From: Sulfuricurvum sp. PD_MW2
Lineage (GTDB): Bacteria > Campylobacterota > Campylobacteria > Campylobacterales > Sulfurimonadaceae
DNA: 64,000 nucleotides
Direction: 5' to 3'
Assembly (NCBI RefSeq): GCF_002633015.1
Contig: NZ_NSIU01000001.1
Coordinates: 124,001 to 188,000, forward strand
In this document: piece by piece, positions 37,651-46,431 of the stretch
Layout of the letters: each line of letters opens with the position of its first letter
How positions within the stretch are numbered: position 1 is the first letter of the stretch
Position numbers and translations under genes: made by a program
The notes under the pieces: generated by a model
The model's database searches: none
What the model saw: the letters and a program-made list of their open reading frames with translations, nothing else
Told to the model about the DNA's origin: nothing

Positions 37651-38342
37651 CAGCGCCCTCCAACTGCGTCTTTAATCCGCCGAATCACCGATTTGTGTAT
37701 CTGTGAAATCCTCGACTCTGTAATATTCACAATCTCACTGATCTCTTTGAGGGTCAACTCTTCGAAATAGTAGAGCTGTATGATGATTTGTTCCCTCTCT
37801 TCGAAACTCATCAAAACTTCTTGAATCGCTTCAATCAAATCTTCGTGTTCTATCCGTTCAAGCATTCCGCTCTCTTCGGGAGTACCAAGCTGATCATCCA
37901 GAGGAAGAACGGTATAAATATCTGAAGCGATACGGGCTTCACGCACTTTTTCTTCTTCAATGCCTAAAATATCGGCGAGTTCTTTATCGCTTGGTTCATC
38001 ATCATGATCCGCCATATACACTTCGATAGCATGATCGATCTCTTTGATCAAACGGCGGCTCGAACGACTCACCATATCAAGTGATCGGAGATAATCGAGC
38101 ATTGCACCGTACACACGGGTTTTTGCATATCCCCAAAAGGAATCGTTTTGACTCTCATCATAGCGGCGCGCCAGTTTAACCAACTCTTCGGTCCCAATAG
38201 CGCATAAATCCATATAATCAATCGAGCTTGGAAGGCGCTCTTTCAGACGAAAAGACATCGCTTTGACCGCGGGGAGGAATTGAATAGCTAATTGATCTTC
38301 ACGATGTTTCAGCTCTTGTGAATACACATTAGCGCCGCTCAT
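37650..38342 (-). CDS. fliA: Flagellar sigma factor FliA (sigma-28)
   Basis: 230 residues. Regions 2, 3 and 4 are present; region 2 includes LPSSIDYMDLCAIGTEEL and region 4 ends LTLKEISEIVNITESRISQ, a helix-turn-helix for the -35 element. It directs late flagellar genes such as the major flagellin. It overlaps the small membrane protein gene upstream by 4 bases and fliM downstream. Confidence 0.95.
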   Translation of the reverse strand: MSGANVYSQELKHREDQLAIQFLPAVKAMSFRLKERLPSSIDYMDLCAIGTEELVKLARRYDESQNDSFWGYAKTRVYGAMLDYLRSLDMVSRSSRRLIKEIDHAIEVYMADHDDEPSDKELADILGIEEEKVREARIASDIYTVLPLDDQLGTPEESGMLERIEHEDLIEAIQEVLMSFEEREQIIIQLYYFEELTLKEISEIVNITESRISQIHKSVIRRIKDAVGGR

Positions 38343-38665
38343 CCTTGCCCCCTTCCATGATGATCATCCAGTAATTCGGATTTGTGCGTGTAAAAAGCAT
38401 CAATAAACTGCTCACGCTTATTGATTTCACGCACAAAAAAGTCGAGGTTGTGTTCATGTGCTTTTTTCGGAAAAGTCTGTGCTTTAACACCGAGTGATTG
38501 GAAAAAGAATCCGACACACAAATGGGCGAACAGATAAAAAAAGAGGATGATTAAGATGACATAGCCCAAAAAGCTTTCGGCTGAGTCCGATTGCAATATC
38601 CCGAAAACAATACCGATAAAAAACCCCAGTACCGTTAAAAACGAGACAAAATTCGAACCCCTCAT
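38339..38665 (-). CDS. Small integral membrane protein of the flagellar operon, unknown function
   Basis: 108 residues with two hydrophobic segments (about 8-25 and 32-55) and a charged C-terminal half (about 60-108). I know of an equivalent gene in the same place, between flhG and fliA, in Campylobacter, but no function. The conserved position and 4-base overlap with fliA suggest a role in flagellar regulation or assembly; that is an inference. Confidence 0.75.
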   Translation of the reverse strand: MRGSNFVSFLTVLGFFIGIVFGILQSDSAESFLGYVILIILFFYLFAHLCVGFFFQSLGVKAQTFPKKAHEHNLDFFVREINKREQFIDAFYTHKSELLDDHHGRGQG

Positions 38666-38742
38666 ACCTCTTATTATCCTTCTTTTAGCGCTTTACTCCG
38701 AAAAACAGTCTATGGTATCCCCTAAAATAAACGCTTTATGGA

Positions 38743-39615
38743 TCAAAAATGTTCCATCAAACGTTTAAACAAACCGCCCAAACCGCTTTCTTTGGGATCT
38801 ACGAGCACATTTCGTTCCAGTTTTTTTGCAATTCGCTTAACAATCAACTCTAATTCATTTGTTGGGGTCGCCGTCGGGAACTCTTGTGAAAAAAGGGCTC
38901 TTTTTTTGACACTGGTTGAAATTTTCGGATCGTTCGAGATTTGTCCTAAGTAATTCAATTGTAACGGTGATCCGATATTCGCAGCGGCAACTTTATGAAT
39001 TTTTTCAAACAGAGTCTCAGCTTCTTTTCCTGAACGGACTTGGTTCATAATCACATTAATCTCATTACGCAACCTTGAGGTGACTTTGATCGTTGCATAC
39101 GCATCGGTAATTGCCGCAGGATCAGGAACAGTCACAACAATAACATCATCACATGCTCGTAAAAAAAGCTGAATATGTTCTCCGATTCCGGCACCTGTAT
39201 CGATAATCATCACATCCAAATCATCCAATACACCCGCTTGATCCATAAACCGCTCGAATAATCCGCCTGAAGCGTATTTAAAAATCTCTTCTCCGCTCTC
39301 TCCGGGGATTAATACAAGATTTTCTCCGATCGGAACCAAAATCTCCTCGACAGTGGCTTCCCCTTTGAGCACGTGCAAAATATTTTTTTTGATTTTGACG
39401 TTAAACATGACATCGAGATTGGCCAAACCGATATCCGCATCGAAAATACCGACTTTCAATCCATATTTGGCCATAACGAATGCCATATTGGAGCTGATAG
39501 TGCTTTTTCCGACGCCACCCTTACCACTTGTTATCGCTATAAAACGGGTCTTTTTAGCTTTTGTATTGCGGTTTTGGTTTACTATCGCTTCGAGCTTAGA
39601 GGCTTGGTGGTTCAT
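38743..39615 (-). CDS. flhG: Flagellar number regulator FlhG (MinD-like ATPase)
   Basis: 290 residues. The deviant Walker A SGKGGVGKSTISSNMA (about 30-45) and the GIFDADIGLANLDVMF stretch place it with FlhG/YlxH. It works with FlhF to set flagellar number and, in Campylobacter, division-site placement. It lacks a clear C-terminal membrane-targeting helix beyond a Lys-rich end. It overlaps flhF by 4 bases. A 77-base gap separates it from the next gene, with no clear promoter. Confidence 0.94.
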   Translation of the reverse strand: MNHQASKLEAIVNQNRNTKAKKTRFIAITSGKGGVGKSTISSNMAFVMAKYGLKVGIFDADIGLANLDVMFNVKIKKNILHVLKGEATVEEILVPIGENLVLIPGESGEEIFKYASGGLFERFMDQAGVLDDLDVMIIDTGAGIGEHIQLFLRACDDVIVVTVPDPAAITDAYATIKVTSRLRNEINVIMNQVRSGKEAETLFEKIHKVAAANIGSPLQLNYLGQISNDPKISTSVKKRALFSQEFPTATPTNELELIVKRIAKKLERNVLVDPKESGLGGLFKRLMEHF

Positions 39616-40883
39616 ACACTTTCACCTCTGCTAAATCCATTCATCAAACAATCAACCAAAAAGTCAGATGTTGCCGCTACCAAATCTTCGGGTACTTCCT
39701 GACCAACCGAGAAATAGCTAATCGGTACTTTCGTCTCATACACGAGAGAAAAGATGTTTCCAAATCCTCGTGTTTCATCCAGCTTGGTGAACATCATCGT
39801 ATCAATACCCAAAGGAGCGAAATTCTCATACGTTGCTTTCAGATCATCGTATTTGATCGAACTTGGCATAACCAGCACGACATCTACCGTATATTCAGTG
39901 TTGTTTTCACGAAGACATTCGTATATCTTTTCAATTTTCCCTTTATCGTAAGGGGATGAACCCATCGTATCGATCAAAATATAATCCGAATAGCGCAAAG
40001 CATTCAACGCATTCGAAAATTCCGGCGGATCAACGACGGTTTCAATTCCGAGTTTCATCATTCGAGCGTATTGCATCAACTGCTCAACCGCACCAATTCG
40101 ATAGGTATCGAGAACAACAAGTCCGACTTTGTATTTTTTTTCTAACAGATACGAAAATCGTGCCGCCAGTTTTGCGATGGATGTTGTTTTTCCAACTCCC
40201 GTAGGACCGACGAGCATAATCACTTTTTTGCTTCCAGGTTTTGGAGACGTCTCTAAACGTACCGGAATCATTTTACGCATTAGTACCTGGAAATACCGTT
40301 TTACGGTTTCTGAACTCTCCCGCATTTTAGAGGGCATATGCTCGAGTGTGAGATGCATAATCTCATCCAAATGTTCCTGATCCATACCGCTCTCTTGGGC
40401 AAGACGGTATATTTCAGCAAACTCCGGCGGGATGGCAGCTGTCGTTTTCGGAGATTTTTCACTCCAAAACATATTTTGAATCAGCTTGACTTTATCCCCG
40501 AGTTTCTCGATCTCTTCTTTGATCCGTTTGAGATCTTCGCTCTCTTTGTGCGGCATTTGACGCGGAGATCTATCCTCTTCGGTGACCTCAGCGATTTTAG
40601 AAATTTGTTTCGCCGCTTCGGAAATATTATAGAGAACATCGCTGCTTTTTTGGGTTAGAGGACGCTGTTTCATAAACGCCTCTTCATTTTTCGGCTTTGG
40701 TTTAGGAGTCGGAGGGGCAGCATTCTCTTCGACACCGACCACAATCTCATACAAAGCACTTTTTCCCAGCGATTTTTTTTGTACTTCGCGGGTTTCGATC
40801 AGCATAGCTTCTTCGCCAACCTCTAACTGCGCTTTTTTTAGCGCTTCCGCCGGAGTAGTACCGCTAAATGTCAAGATTTTCAT
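39612..40883 (-). CDS. flhF: Flagellar SRP-like GTPase FlhF
   Basis: 423 residues. An N-terminal basic domain (1-130) is followed by a helical N domain and a G domain with P-loop LVGPTGVGKTTSIAKLAARF (about 212-231) and DTYRIGAVEQL. FlhF marks the cell pole for flagellum assembly and, in Campylobacter, is needed for RpoN-dependent genes. Its ATG lies 20 bases inside the end of folK. Confidence 0.95.
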   Translation of the reverse strand: MKILTFSGTTPAEALKKAQLEVGEEAMLIETREVQKKSLGKSALYEIVVGVEENAAPPTPKPKPKNEEAFMKQRPLTQKSSDVLYNISEAAKQISKIAEVTEEDRSPRQMPHKESEDLKRIKEEIEKLGDKVKLIQNMFWSEKSPKTTAAIPPEFAEIYRLAQESGMDQEHLDEIMHLTLEHMPSKMRESSETVKRYFQVLMRKMIPVRLETSPKPGSKKVIMLVGPTGVGKTTSIAKLAARFSYLLEKKYKVGLVVLDTYRIGAVEQLMQYARMMKLGIETVVDPPEFSNALNALRYSDYILIDTMGSSPYDKGKIEKIYECLRENNTEYTVDVVLVMPSSIKYDDLKATYENFAPLGIDTMMFTKLDETRGFGNIFSLVYETKVPISYFSVGQEVPEDLVAATSDFLVDCLMNGFSRGESV

Positions 40884-41388
40884 AATATCTCCGTGCGCCC
40901 TTACGAGCTAAACTTCCAAGTGGTATGGTTACACTTACCCGCTCATGCCAATGAGGATGAGGAATCACCAATTCTTTGGTTTTAATGGATCGTTTCTCAA
41001 AGAATAGTATATCCAAGTCCAACGTCCTCGGCGCGTTCGCAAAACTGCGACGTCGCCCAAAACGTTTTTCAATCCGCCAAATCAACCGTAACAGTGCCCT
41101 AGGCTGCAGTGACGTAGCAATCTCCATCACCGTATTCTCAAAATCACCTTGTTGCGTGTATCCAAACGGAGGATTTCGTAGAATAACCCCGCTTTGGATC
41201 ACTTCTAAAAGGGACAAACGCTGCAGATAGAACCACAAATGATTCATTCTTCTACGTACATCCCCTATATTTCCCCCAACCCCTAAATGGGCTCGATAAC
41301 GGTAAACGCTCTTTTGCTTTACACGTCTGGGAAAATTCGGTTCGATATAGATCGTATGTCTATGATCGATTTTTCGGCGTAATGCCAT
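40864..41388 (-). CDS. folK: 6-hydroxymethyl-7,8-dihydropterin pyrophosphokinase
   Basis: 174 residues, a folate-pathway enzyme that pyrophosphorylates hydroxymethylpterin. Signatures are HLGVGGNIGD near residue 34, and the catalytic block RTLDLDILFF followed by VIPHPHWHER. The first 30 or so residues before the conserved core are basic and longer than usual; an internal start is possible, but the ATG at 41388 is coupled to the aroQ stop. Its position between flhF and aroQ matches Campylobacter. Confidence 0.92.
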   Translation of the reverse strand: MALRRKIDHRHTIYIEPNFPRRVKQKSVYRYRAHLGVGGNIGDVRRRMNHLWFYLQRLSLLEVIQSGVILRNPPFGYTQQGDFENTVMEIATSLQPRALLRLIWRIEKRFGRRRSFANAPRTLDLDILFFEKRSIKTKELVIPHPHWHERVSVTIPLGSLARKGARRYYENLDI

Positions 41389-41876
41389 TATTCTTCTTCT
41401 GCACCTTGTTGTGCTGCTGCTTGAGCTTGACGCATCGCGTTGATTTCACTCAAAATTTGCATCATTCCCACCATTGCCAAATGGTATCCAAACGGTCCAA
41501 ATCCGATAATAGATGATGTACATACCGGAGCTGTCATACTTTTTTGACGGAACTCTTCACGGCGATAAATATTACTGATATGCACTTCAATGGTCGGAAG
41601 ACTCACGGCACTGATTGCGTCACGAATAGCAATCGATGTGTGCGTATACGCTGCGGGATTGATAATAATACCATCTGCATCGCCGTAACACTCTTGAATA
41701 CGATCTACGATCTCCCCTTCGAGGTTGCTTTGATAAAATTCGATTTCAATTCCGTTTTGGGTTGCTACATCTTTCATTTGCGCATGGATTTGTTCCAAAC
41801 GCATCGGTCCGTAGACTTGTTGTTCCCGAACTCCTAACATATTGAGATTCGGCCCTTGGATAACGACTATTTTCAT
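41388..41876 (-). CDS. aroQ: 3-dehydroquinate dehydratase, type II
   Basis: 162 residues. It dehydrates 3-dehydroquinate in the shikimate pathway. The motifs [12 protein letters not shown] at the N-terminus, [16 protein letters not shown] and [14 protein letters not shown] are those of the dodecameric type II enzyme. The Ala/Gln/Glu-rich tail (about 148-162) is not conserved. Confidence 0.96.
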   Translation of the reverse strand: MKIVVIQGPNLNMLGVREQQVYGPMRLEQIHAQMKDVATQNGIEIEFYQSNLEGEIVDRIQECYGDADGIIINPAAYTHTSIAIRDAISAVSLPTIEVHISNIYRREEFRQKSMTAPVCTSSIIGFGPFGYHLAMVGMMQILSEINAMRQAQAAAQQGAEEE

Positions 41877-41908
41877 TGATAAACCTTGATTGGTATTTTT
41901 GAGTATAG

Positions 41909-41931
41909 ATTATAAGTGGTTCTATATTATA
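41909..41931 (-). promoter_or_regulatory. Tandem -10 boxes upstream of aroQ and the flagellar operon
   Basis: Two perfect TATAAT boxes on the minus strand (41914-41909 and 41931-41926). The nearer would give a leader of about 26 bases. This 77-base gap is the only obvious promoter region before aroQ-folK-flhF-flhG, so it may drive the early flagellar regulators. No sigma-54 site (GG-N10-GC type) was seen. Confidence 0.5.
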
Positions 41932-41953
41932 AGGAACTAAATTCCTCTATTGC

Positions 41954-43237
41954 TTAAAGGCATTCGATCCGATTGCGGCCGTTTTCTTTTGCTCGATAGA
42001 GTGATGAATCTGCTCGATGCATCATACTCTCTTGAGTATCTCCCGCTGTGAATATCGTAACACCGAATGAAGCTGTCACCTTTCCGACGTTTTGAATATC
42101 GAGCTGTTCTACCGCCAAACGGAGTTTTTCTGCAACATAGAGTGCTTTTGCCTTGTCAACTGCGGGGAGTAAACAGACGAACTCTTCACCGCCCCAACGT
42201 GCAAGAATATCACCGATTCGGATCGTTTCGGAAAAGGCATGTGCGACTTCGATCAAAACCTTGTCTCCGATTTGATGCCCATAGGTGTCATTAACCCGTT
42301 TAAAATAATCGACATCTGCGATGATCAGCCCGAATGTATGGTTCTCGTCCCAATGACGTCGCTGAACCATATTTTCAAACACTTCATTAAATTTATGTCG
42401 ATTGTACAGCTTGGTCAACGGATCGGTTATCGATAAAAGTTCAATCCGTTTTTTGTCACTGATGTCATTAAAGATAACGGTGTAGCAAAATGCATCGTTC
42501 TCTTCATTAAAAGGGGTAACTACCGCATCAAACCACACTTGCTCTTCATCGTGTAAACGTGCTTTTACCTCTCCAGACCACTTCTTTTGCGATGCGATTG
42601 CGTCACAAATTTGAACCGTATCAAAATCGACAGAAGCATCTCCGAATACTTCAGCAAGCTTTGAACCCACCACATTTTCAGATTGATATCCAAAAAATTC
42701 CAAAAACGCCTGCGTTGCTTCGACGATTCGACACTCGCTATCTATCTTGATAATCAACAAATTAGCATCAATGATCATTTTATCGCGGTGCAGTTCGCTG
42801 TTAAGCTCTGAAATTTTTTCCATTTGAGACTGCAATGTTAATTTGAGCTCATGCAGATCACTGATGTCGTAGATTGATACCATCACTAAGTTTTCTTCAA
42901 CATCATACGGAGAAATTGTTACCTGCAGCTGCATATATTTGAGTAACGATGTGGTGATCTTCGTTCGGGGAATCTCAATAAACCGGTTTTGCAACGATGC
43001 ATCGTAAAAGGTCGGAGATTGGAGTCTAAGCGTCGTTCGAATTTTGCGTGAGAGTACCTTGTAATCAATATCGGGATAAAACGCATGTAAATTTTTCCCG
43101 ATGATATCGGACGATCGGACGGATGTATTAATCTCCATCCATTGATTCCAATAGCGCACTTCAAATGTCTCATCGATGATCATAACACCGATTTCCAGAG
43201 CATCAAGGAGAACATTCGGATAAGTGATGGTAACCAT
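41954..43237 (-). CDS. PAS-domain diguanylate cyclase
   Basis: 427 residues. Two PAS domains (about 5-120 and 150-265) are followed by a GGDEF domain. The signature is GGEEF at about 347, with the inhibitory RIGD site exactly five residues upstream. No membrane helix, so cytoplasmic. The ligand of the PAS domains is unknown. Its ATG overlaps the stop of the CheC-like gene (TAATG), placing it last in a response regulator-CheC-GGDEF operon beside the flagellar genes. Confidence 0.94.
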   Translation of the reverse strand: MVTITYPNVLLDALEIGVMIIDETFEVRYWNQWMEINTSVRSSDIIGKNLHAFYPDIDYKVLSRKIRTTLRLQSPTFYDASLQNRFIEIPRTKITTSLLKYMQLQVTISPYDVEENLVMVSIYDISDLHELKLTLQSQMEKISELNSELHRDKMIIDANLLIIKIDSECRIVEATQAFLEFFGYQSENVVGSKLAEVFGDASVDFDTVQICDAIASQKKWSGEVKARLHDEEQVWFDAVVTPFNEENDAFCYTVIFNDISDKKRIELLSITDPLTKLYNRHKFNEVFENMVQRRHWDENHTFGLIIADVDYFKRVNDTYGHQIGDKVLIEVAHAFSETIRIGDILARWGGEEFVCLLPAVDKAKALYVAEKLRLAVEQLDIQNVGKVTASFGVTIFTAGDTQESMMHRADSSLYRAKENGRNRIECL

Positions 43238-43854
43238 TACGCGTACAACTCTTCAAGTTTGCGATCGATCAGATCTTTGAGACTGCCGATCATTCCATCT
43301 TTGGTCAAAATAAAAATCTGCCCGTTGATATTTTGGTGCTGGAATTCCATTTGGGTGCTAATGATAATAATTCGGTGATAATTAATAATGTCTTCTTGGC
43401 TGATCAGCGCATTCCCATCAACCACCTCGGTAGAGGGGACAAAAAACTGCACTTTGGTATGCAGTTCTTCGGTCAAACGGCTAATCATCGTTGCACTCAA
43501 AATATTCGTCAATTCGATGACAGCATCTAAAATATCACCATCCGAAGGCTGATCGACATCATAGAGATGATGCCCCAAATGGATTGCTGATTCTTCAGAG
43601 ATGACAAATAAAAACTCTCCGCTAAACTCTCCGCCGAAAAGCTGTTTGGTTACATAATTGCGCTGATCTTTTGGGATGGACTGCTGAATATAACCATCCA
43701 ACCCTTCCATATCGCTGATCATGATTTGAGGGATGTGCATTTTTCCGAATGCTTCCAGCAAATCGGCAATACTCGCCGTCGCATTTCCCATCGCGATATT
43801 CATCAATTCGCGGAGCATATCGAGATGATCGTCAGTAAACCCGTTTTGGTGCAT
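43237..43854 (-). CDS. CheC-like chemotaxis phosphatase
   Basis: 205 residues. Both pseudo-symmetric CheC active sites look intact: ELMNIAMGNA (about 16-25, E-x2-N) and ELTNILSATM (about 112-121, E-x2-N). CheC-type proteins dephosphorylate CheY-type receivers. The receiver gene lies 15 bases upstream, and so is the natural substrate. The C-terminal part (about 140-205) is longer than the minimal phosphatase core. Not FliY: it has no SpoA domain. Confidence 0.88.
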   Translation of the reverse strand: MHQNGFTDDHLDMLRELMNIAMGNATASIADLLEAFGKMHIPQIMISDMEGLDGYIQQSIPKDQRNYVTKQLFGGEFSGEFLFVISEESAIHLGHHLYDVDQPSDGDILDAVIELTNILSATMISRLTEELHTKVQFFVPSTEVVDGNALISQEDIINYHRIIIISTQMEFQHQNINGQIFILTKDGMIGSLKDLIDRKLEELYA

Positions 43855-43869
43855 GCTTAACTCTTTTTT

Positions 43870-44229
43870 TTATATAGAAAGTTGCTGTAACACAGACAAC
43901 ATCTTTTCACTGTTAATCGGTTTTGGAACCATCATTTTGGCACCCGATGCGAGAACCGTAGATTGTGCCTGAGCCTGAATATCTGCAGAAACAATGACAA
44001 CTTGCGCTTTAGTATCCATTTTTATAATCTCGTTCAACGCCTCATAGCCGTCCATTACAGGCATGGTCAGATCCAAAAAAACGGCATCCGGTTTTTCAAC
44101 TTTAAACAATTCAACTGCTTCCAAACCGTTTTCGGCTTCCAACACTTTGGCGGAAGGTTCCAGTTCTCTCAACGTTTTAATCAGAAACATACGTGCTAAT
44201 TTAGAGTCATCGACAACAAGTATTTTCAA
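43870..44229 (-). CDS. Single-domain response regulator (CheY-like)
   Basis: 119 residues from a TTG at 44229. The acidic pair is in VVDDSK, the phospho-acceptor Asp is in AVFLDLTMPVMDGYEAL (about residue 53), Ser in VIVSAD and the final Lys in MVPKPI. It has no output domain, so it acts by protein contact. I prefer TTG because AAGGGA lies just before it and a TATAAT (44260-44265) lies upstream. The alternative ATG at 44271 would put that promoter inside the gene. No histidine kinase is in the window. Confidence 0.88.
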   Translation of the reverse strand: MKILVVDDSKLARMFLIKTLRELEPSAKVLEAENGLEAVELFKVEKPDAVFLDLTMPVMDGYEALNEIIKMDTKAQVVIVSADIQAQAQSTVLASGAKMMVPKPINSEKMLSVLQQLSI

Positions 44230-44259
44230 TCTTTCCCTTTTTGCTTTACCTAACCCATT

Positions 44260-44265
44260 ATTATA
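44260..44265 (-). promoter_or_regulatory. -10 box of the response regulator-CheC-cyclase operon
   Basis: Perfect TATAAT on the minus strand, 31 bases before the preferred TTG start of the response regulator gene. Confidence 0.5.
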
Positions 44266-44350
44266 ACGCAATACTCTTTAAGATGTATCGAAAGGATTCC
44301 CTGTGATACAATTGCACTCATTAAATATTCTAAATGGAAACTGTACTCTT

Positions 44351-45562
44351 ATGAAAATATTCTTAGCCGATGCCATATTCAGCGATGATGTCATTCTACG
44401 TGATCACGGTATCGTATTCGACAAAACGATTCTTGAAATCTCCTCTCATGAGGATTTGCGGGCTCGTTTCGGTGAATCATGTCATTCATTGGGAGAAGGC
44501 TCCCTCATCATCCCCGGACTTGTGAATGCCCATGTACATCTGGAGTTCAGTGCCAATCGTTCCACTCTGACATATGGCGAATTCATGCCATGGCTCTCCA
44601 GCGTTATCGCTTCTCGCAATGATCTTATCAATGAATGTGATGATGATTGTATCTCCGCAGCCATCCATACGATGCTCTGCAACGGAATCACCGCTTTTGG
44701 CGCGGTAAGTTCCTATGGATTTGACTTGAATCCTTGTGCGGCGGCTTCCCAAAAAGTGGTCTATTTCAATGAATTGATCGGCTCCGATCCCGCCATGGCA
44801 GATGCTCTATATGCCGATTTTCAAGAGCGTCTCTTTGCTTCCCAAGAGATAGAACGGGAGGGATTTTACCCTTCAATTGCCATCCATTCTCCCTACTCTG
44901 CCCACCGTATCTTGATCCAAAAAGCCCTCAAATATGCTCGTGAAAAAGAGCTTCGTGTCACCGCCCATTTACTCGAAAGTACTGCTGAACGCGAATGGCT
45001 CGATGACAACAGTGGAGCATTCCGCCCTTTCTTTGAAAATTTTCTCAAACAGACCCAAGCTGCCAATACTTCCGAGGAGTTTTTGAGTTATTTTAATGAA
45101 ATTCCTACCCTCTTTACTCACGCAGTCCAAACGAAAGATGCTGAGCTATCAATACTTTCCGAAGCCAATCATACGATTATCCATTGTCCGATTTCCAACC
45201 GCCTTTTGGGTAACGGTGTACTCGATGTATCACGTCTGAATGAAAAAAATATCCGCTTCGTATGCGGTACCGATGGCCTCAGTTCCAACTATGCACTCGA
45301 TCTGTTCGAAGAGATGAAAATCGCTCTGTTCATCCATCCGCATGAAAATCTGCTCAACCTCGCACAACAATTATGGAAGAGTGTTACCGCCGATGCGGCA
45401 GAAGCATTGCGTCTGAATTGTGGTAAAATCATCCCAACATTCGATGCCGATTTTTTAGTGATGAGGATCGAGTATCCGATCAACGAACAGCTGCCGATCC
45501 ATCTGATCACGCAGCCGCATACTATTGAATCGGTTTATATCCAAGGGGAAAAAGCAAAATGA
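44351..45562 (+). CDS. mqnF: Amidohydrolase, probable 6-aminodeoxyfutalosine deaminase
   Basis: 403 residues, amidohydrolase superfamily. Metal-binding histidines are in VNAHVHLEF (about residue 60), a further His in THAVQTK, and the catalytic Asp in VCGTDGLSSN. The Campylobacter/Helicobacter counterpart beside sppA is thought to deaminate aminodeoxyfutalosine in the futalosine route to menaquinone. A ubiE/menG gene lies 3 kb away, which fits. The start is ambiguous: the ATG at 44351 aligns with the family N-terminus as I know it, but a GTG at 44303 has a good AAGGA before it. The activity is inferred from family and context. Confidence 0.78.
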   Translation: MKIFLADAIFSDDVILRDHGIVFDKTILEISSHEDLRARFGESCHSLGEGSLIIPGLVNAHVHLEFSANRSTLTYGEFMPWLSSVIASRNDLINECDDDCISAAIHTMLCNGITAFGAVSSYGFDLNPCAAASQKVVYFNELIGSDPAMADALYADFQERLFASQEIEREGFYPSIAIHSPYSAHRILIQKALKYAREKELRVTAHLLESTAEREWLDDNSGAFRPFFENFLKQTQAANTSEEFLSYFNEIPTLFTHAVQTKDAELSILSEANHTIIHCPISNRLLGNGVLDVSRLNEKNIRFVCGTDGLSSNYALDLFEEMKIALFIHPHENLLNLAQQLWKSVTADAAEALRLNCGKIIPTFDADFLVMRIEYPINEQLPIHLITQPHTIESVYIQGEKAK

Positions 45563-46431
45563 TGGAGATCATCCGAAAAATCGGTAGCTGTCTGGCAACC
45601 GGACTTAAATTTATACAATCCCATTTCAAAGCTACCGTATTAGTGCTAATCGTTCTATGGCTTCTTCTCCCCTCCGGAGAAGCGGGAATCACCCCCCATA
45701 ATCTCCAAAAAATCGCCCTTACCGGACCGATTTTGGATGCTACCACTATCGTAACCCAAATCGATGAGGCCCGTGAAAACAAAGAGGTCAAGGGGGTGCT
45801 CTTCAGCATTGATTCTCCCGGCGGTGCCGTTGCCCCTTCAGTCGAAATCGCCTATGCGATCAAACGTCTCTCCGAAACCAAACCGACCGTCATCTACGCC
45901 GCGGGGATCATGGCAAGCGGCGGATACTACTCCGCTATCTGGGGCAATGAGATCATCGCCAATCCCGGCAGTATGATCGGCTCTATCGGTGTGATCATGG
46001 AGGGCGCCGATATTTCAGAACTTATGGACAAAGTGGGAGTCAAAACCCAAGTGGTTCATGCCGGTACCTACAAACAAGTAGGGACGTTTGATCGCGAATG
46101 GAGCGATGTCGAGCGGGCCGAACTTGATAAAGTGATCAGCGGAACATATACTATGTTTGTTGCTGATGTCTCACGTGCCCGCAAACTCGATGTAAACCGC
46201 AGCAGTGAGTACGCTGATGCGCATATCTTTACGGCTGCACAAGCGAAACAAGTAGGGCTTATCGATCGTATCGGGGTCGAGTTTGATGCCAAAAAACGGG
46301 TCGAAGAGTTGAGCAAGGTTCAAGAACCGATCTGGAATAAAGAAGACCCTATGGACAAATTTTTGAAGCAATTCGCGGCGGAGGGAGCATCATTGGCTCA
46401 CATGTACTTCCCACCCGTTACATTGAAATAA
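45559..46431 (+). CDS. sppA: Signal peptide peptidase SppA (S49)
   Basis: 290 residues, short-form S49 serine protease. One N-terminal membrane helix (about 22-38). The nucleophile Ser is in IMASGGYYSA (about residue 118) and the general-base Lys in AGTYKQVGTFDRE (about 170). It degrades cleaved signal peptides in the inner membrane. The start overlaps the amidohydrolase stop by 4 bases. Its end overlaps convergent xseA by 14 bases. Confidence 0.94.
   Translation: MMEIIRKIGSCLATGLKFIQSHFKATVLVLIVLWLLLPSGEAGITPHNLQKIALTGPILDATTIVTQIDEARENKEVKGVLFSIDSPGGAVAPSVEIAYAIKRLSETKPTVIYAAGIMASGGYYSAIWGNEIIANPGSMIGSIGVIMEGADISELMDKVGVKTQVVHAGTYKQVGTFDREWSDVERAELDKVISGTYTMFVADVSRARKLDVNRSSEYADAHIFTAAQAKQVGLIDRIGVEFDAKKRVEELSKVQEPIWNKEDPMDKFLKQFAAEGASLAHMYFPPVTLK

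Noticed and set aside
41877-41953. Sigma-54 promoter for the flagellar operon
   Set aside because: No GG-N10-GC pair of the right form was seen; only TATAAT boxes of the housekeeping type are present.
43237-43854. CheC-like protein as a second FliY
   Set aside because: It has both CheC sites but no C-terminal SpoA/FliN domain and no CheY-binding N-terminal peptide.
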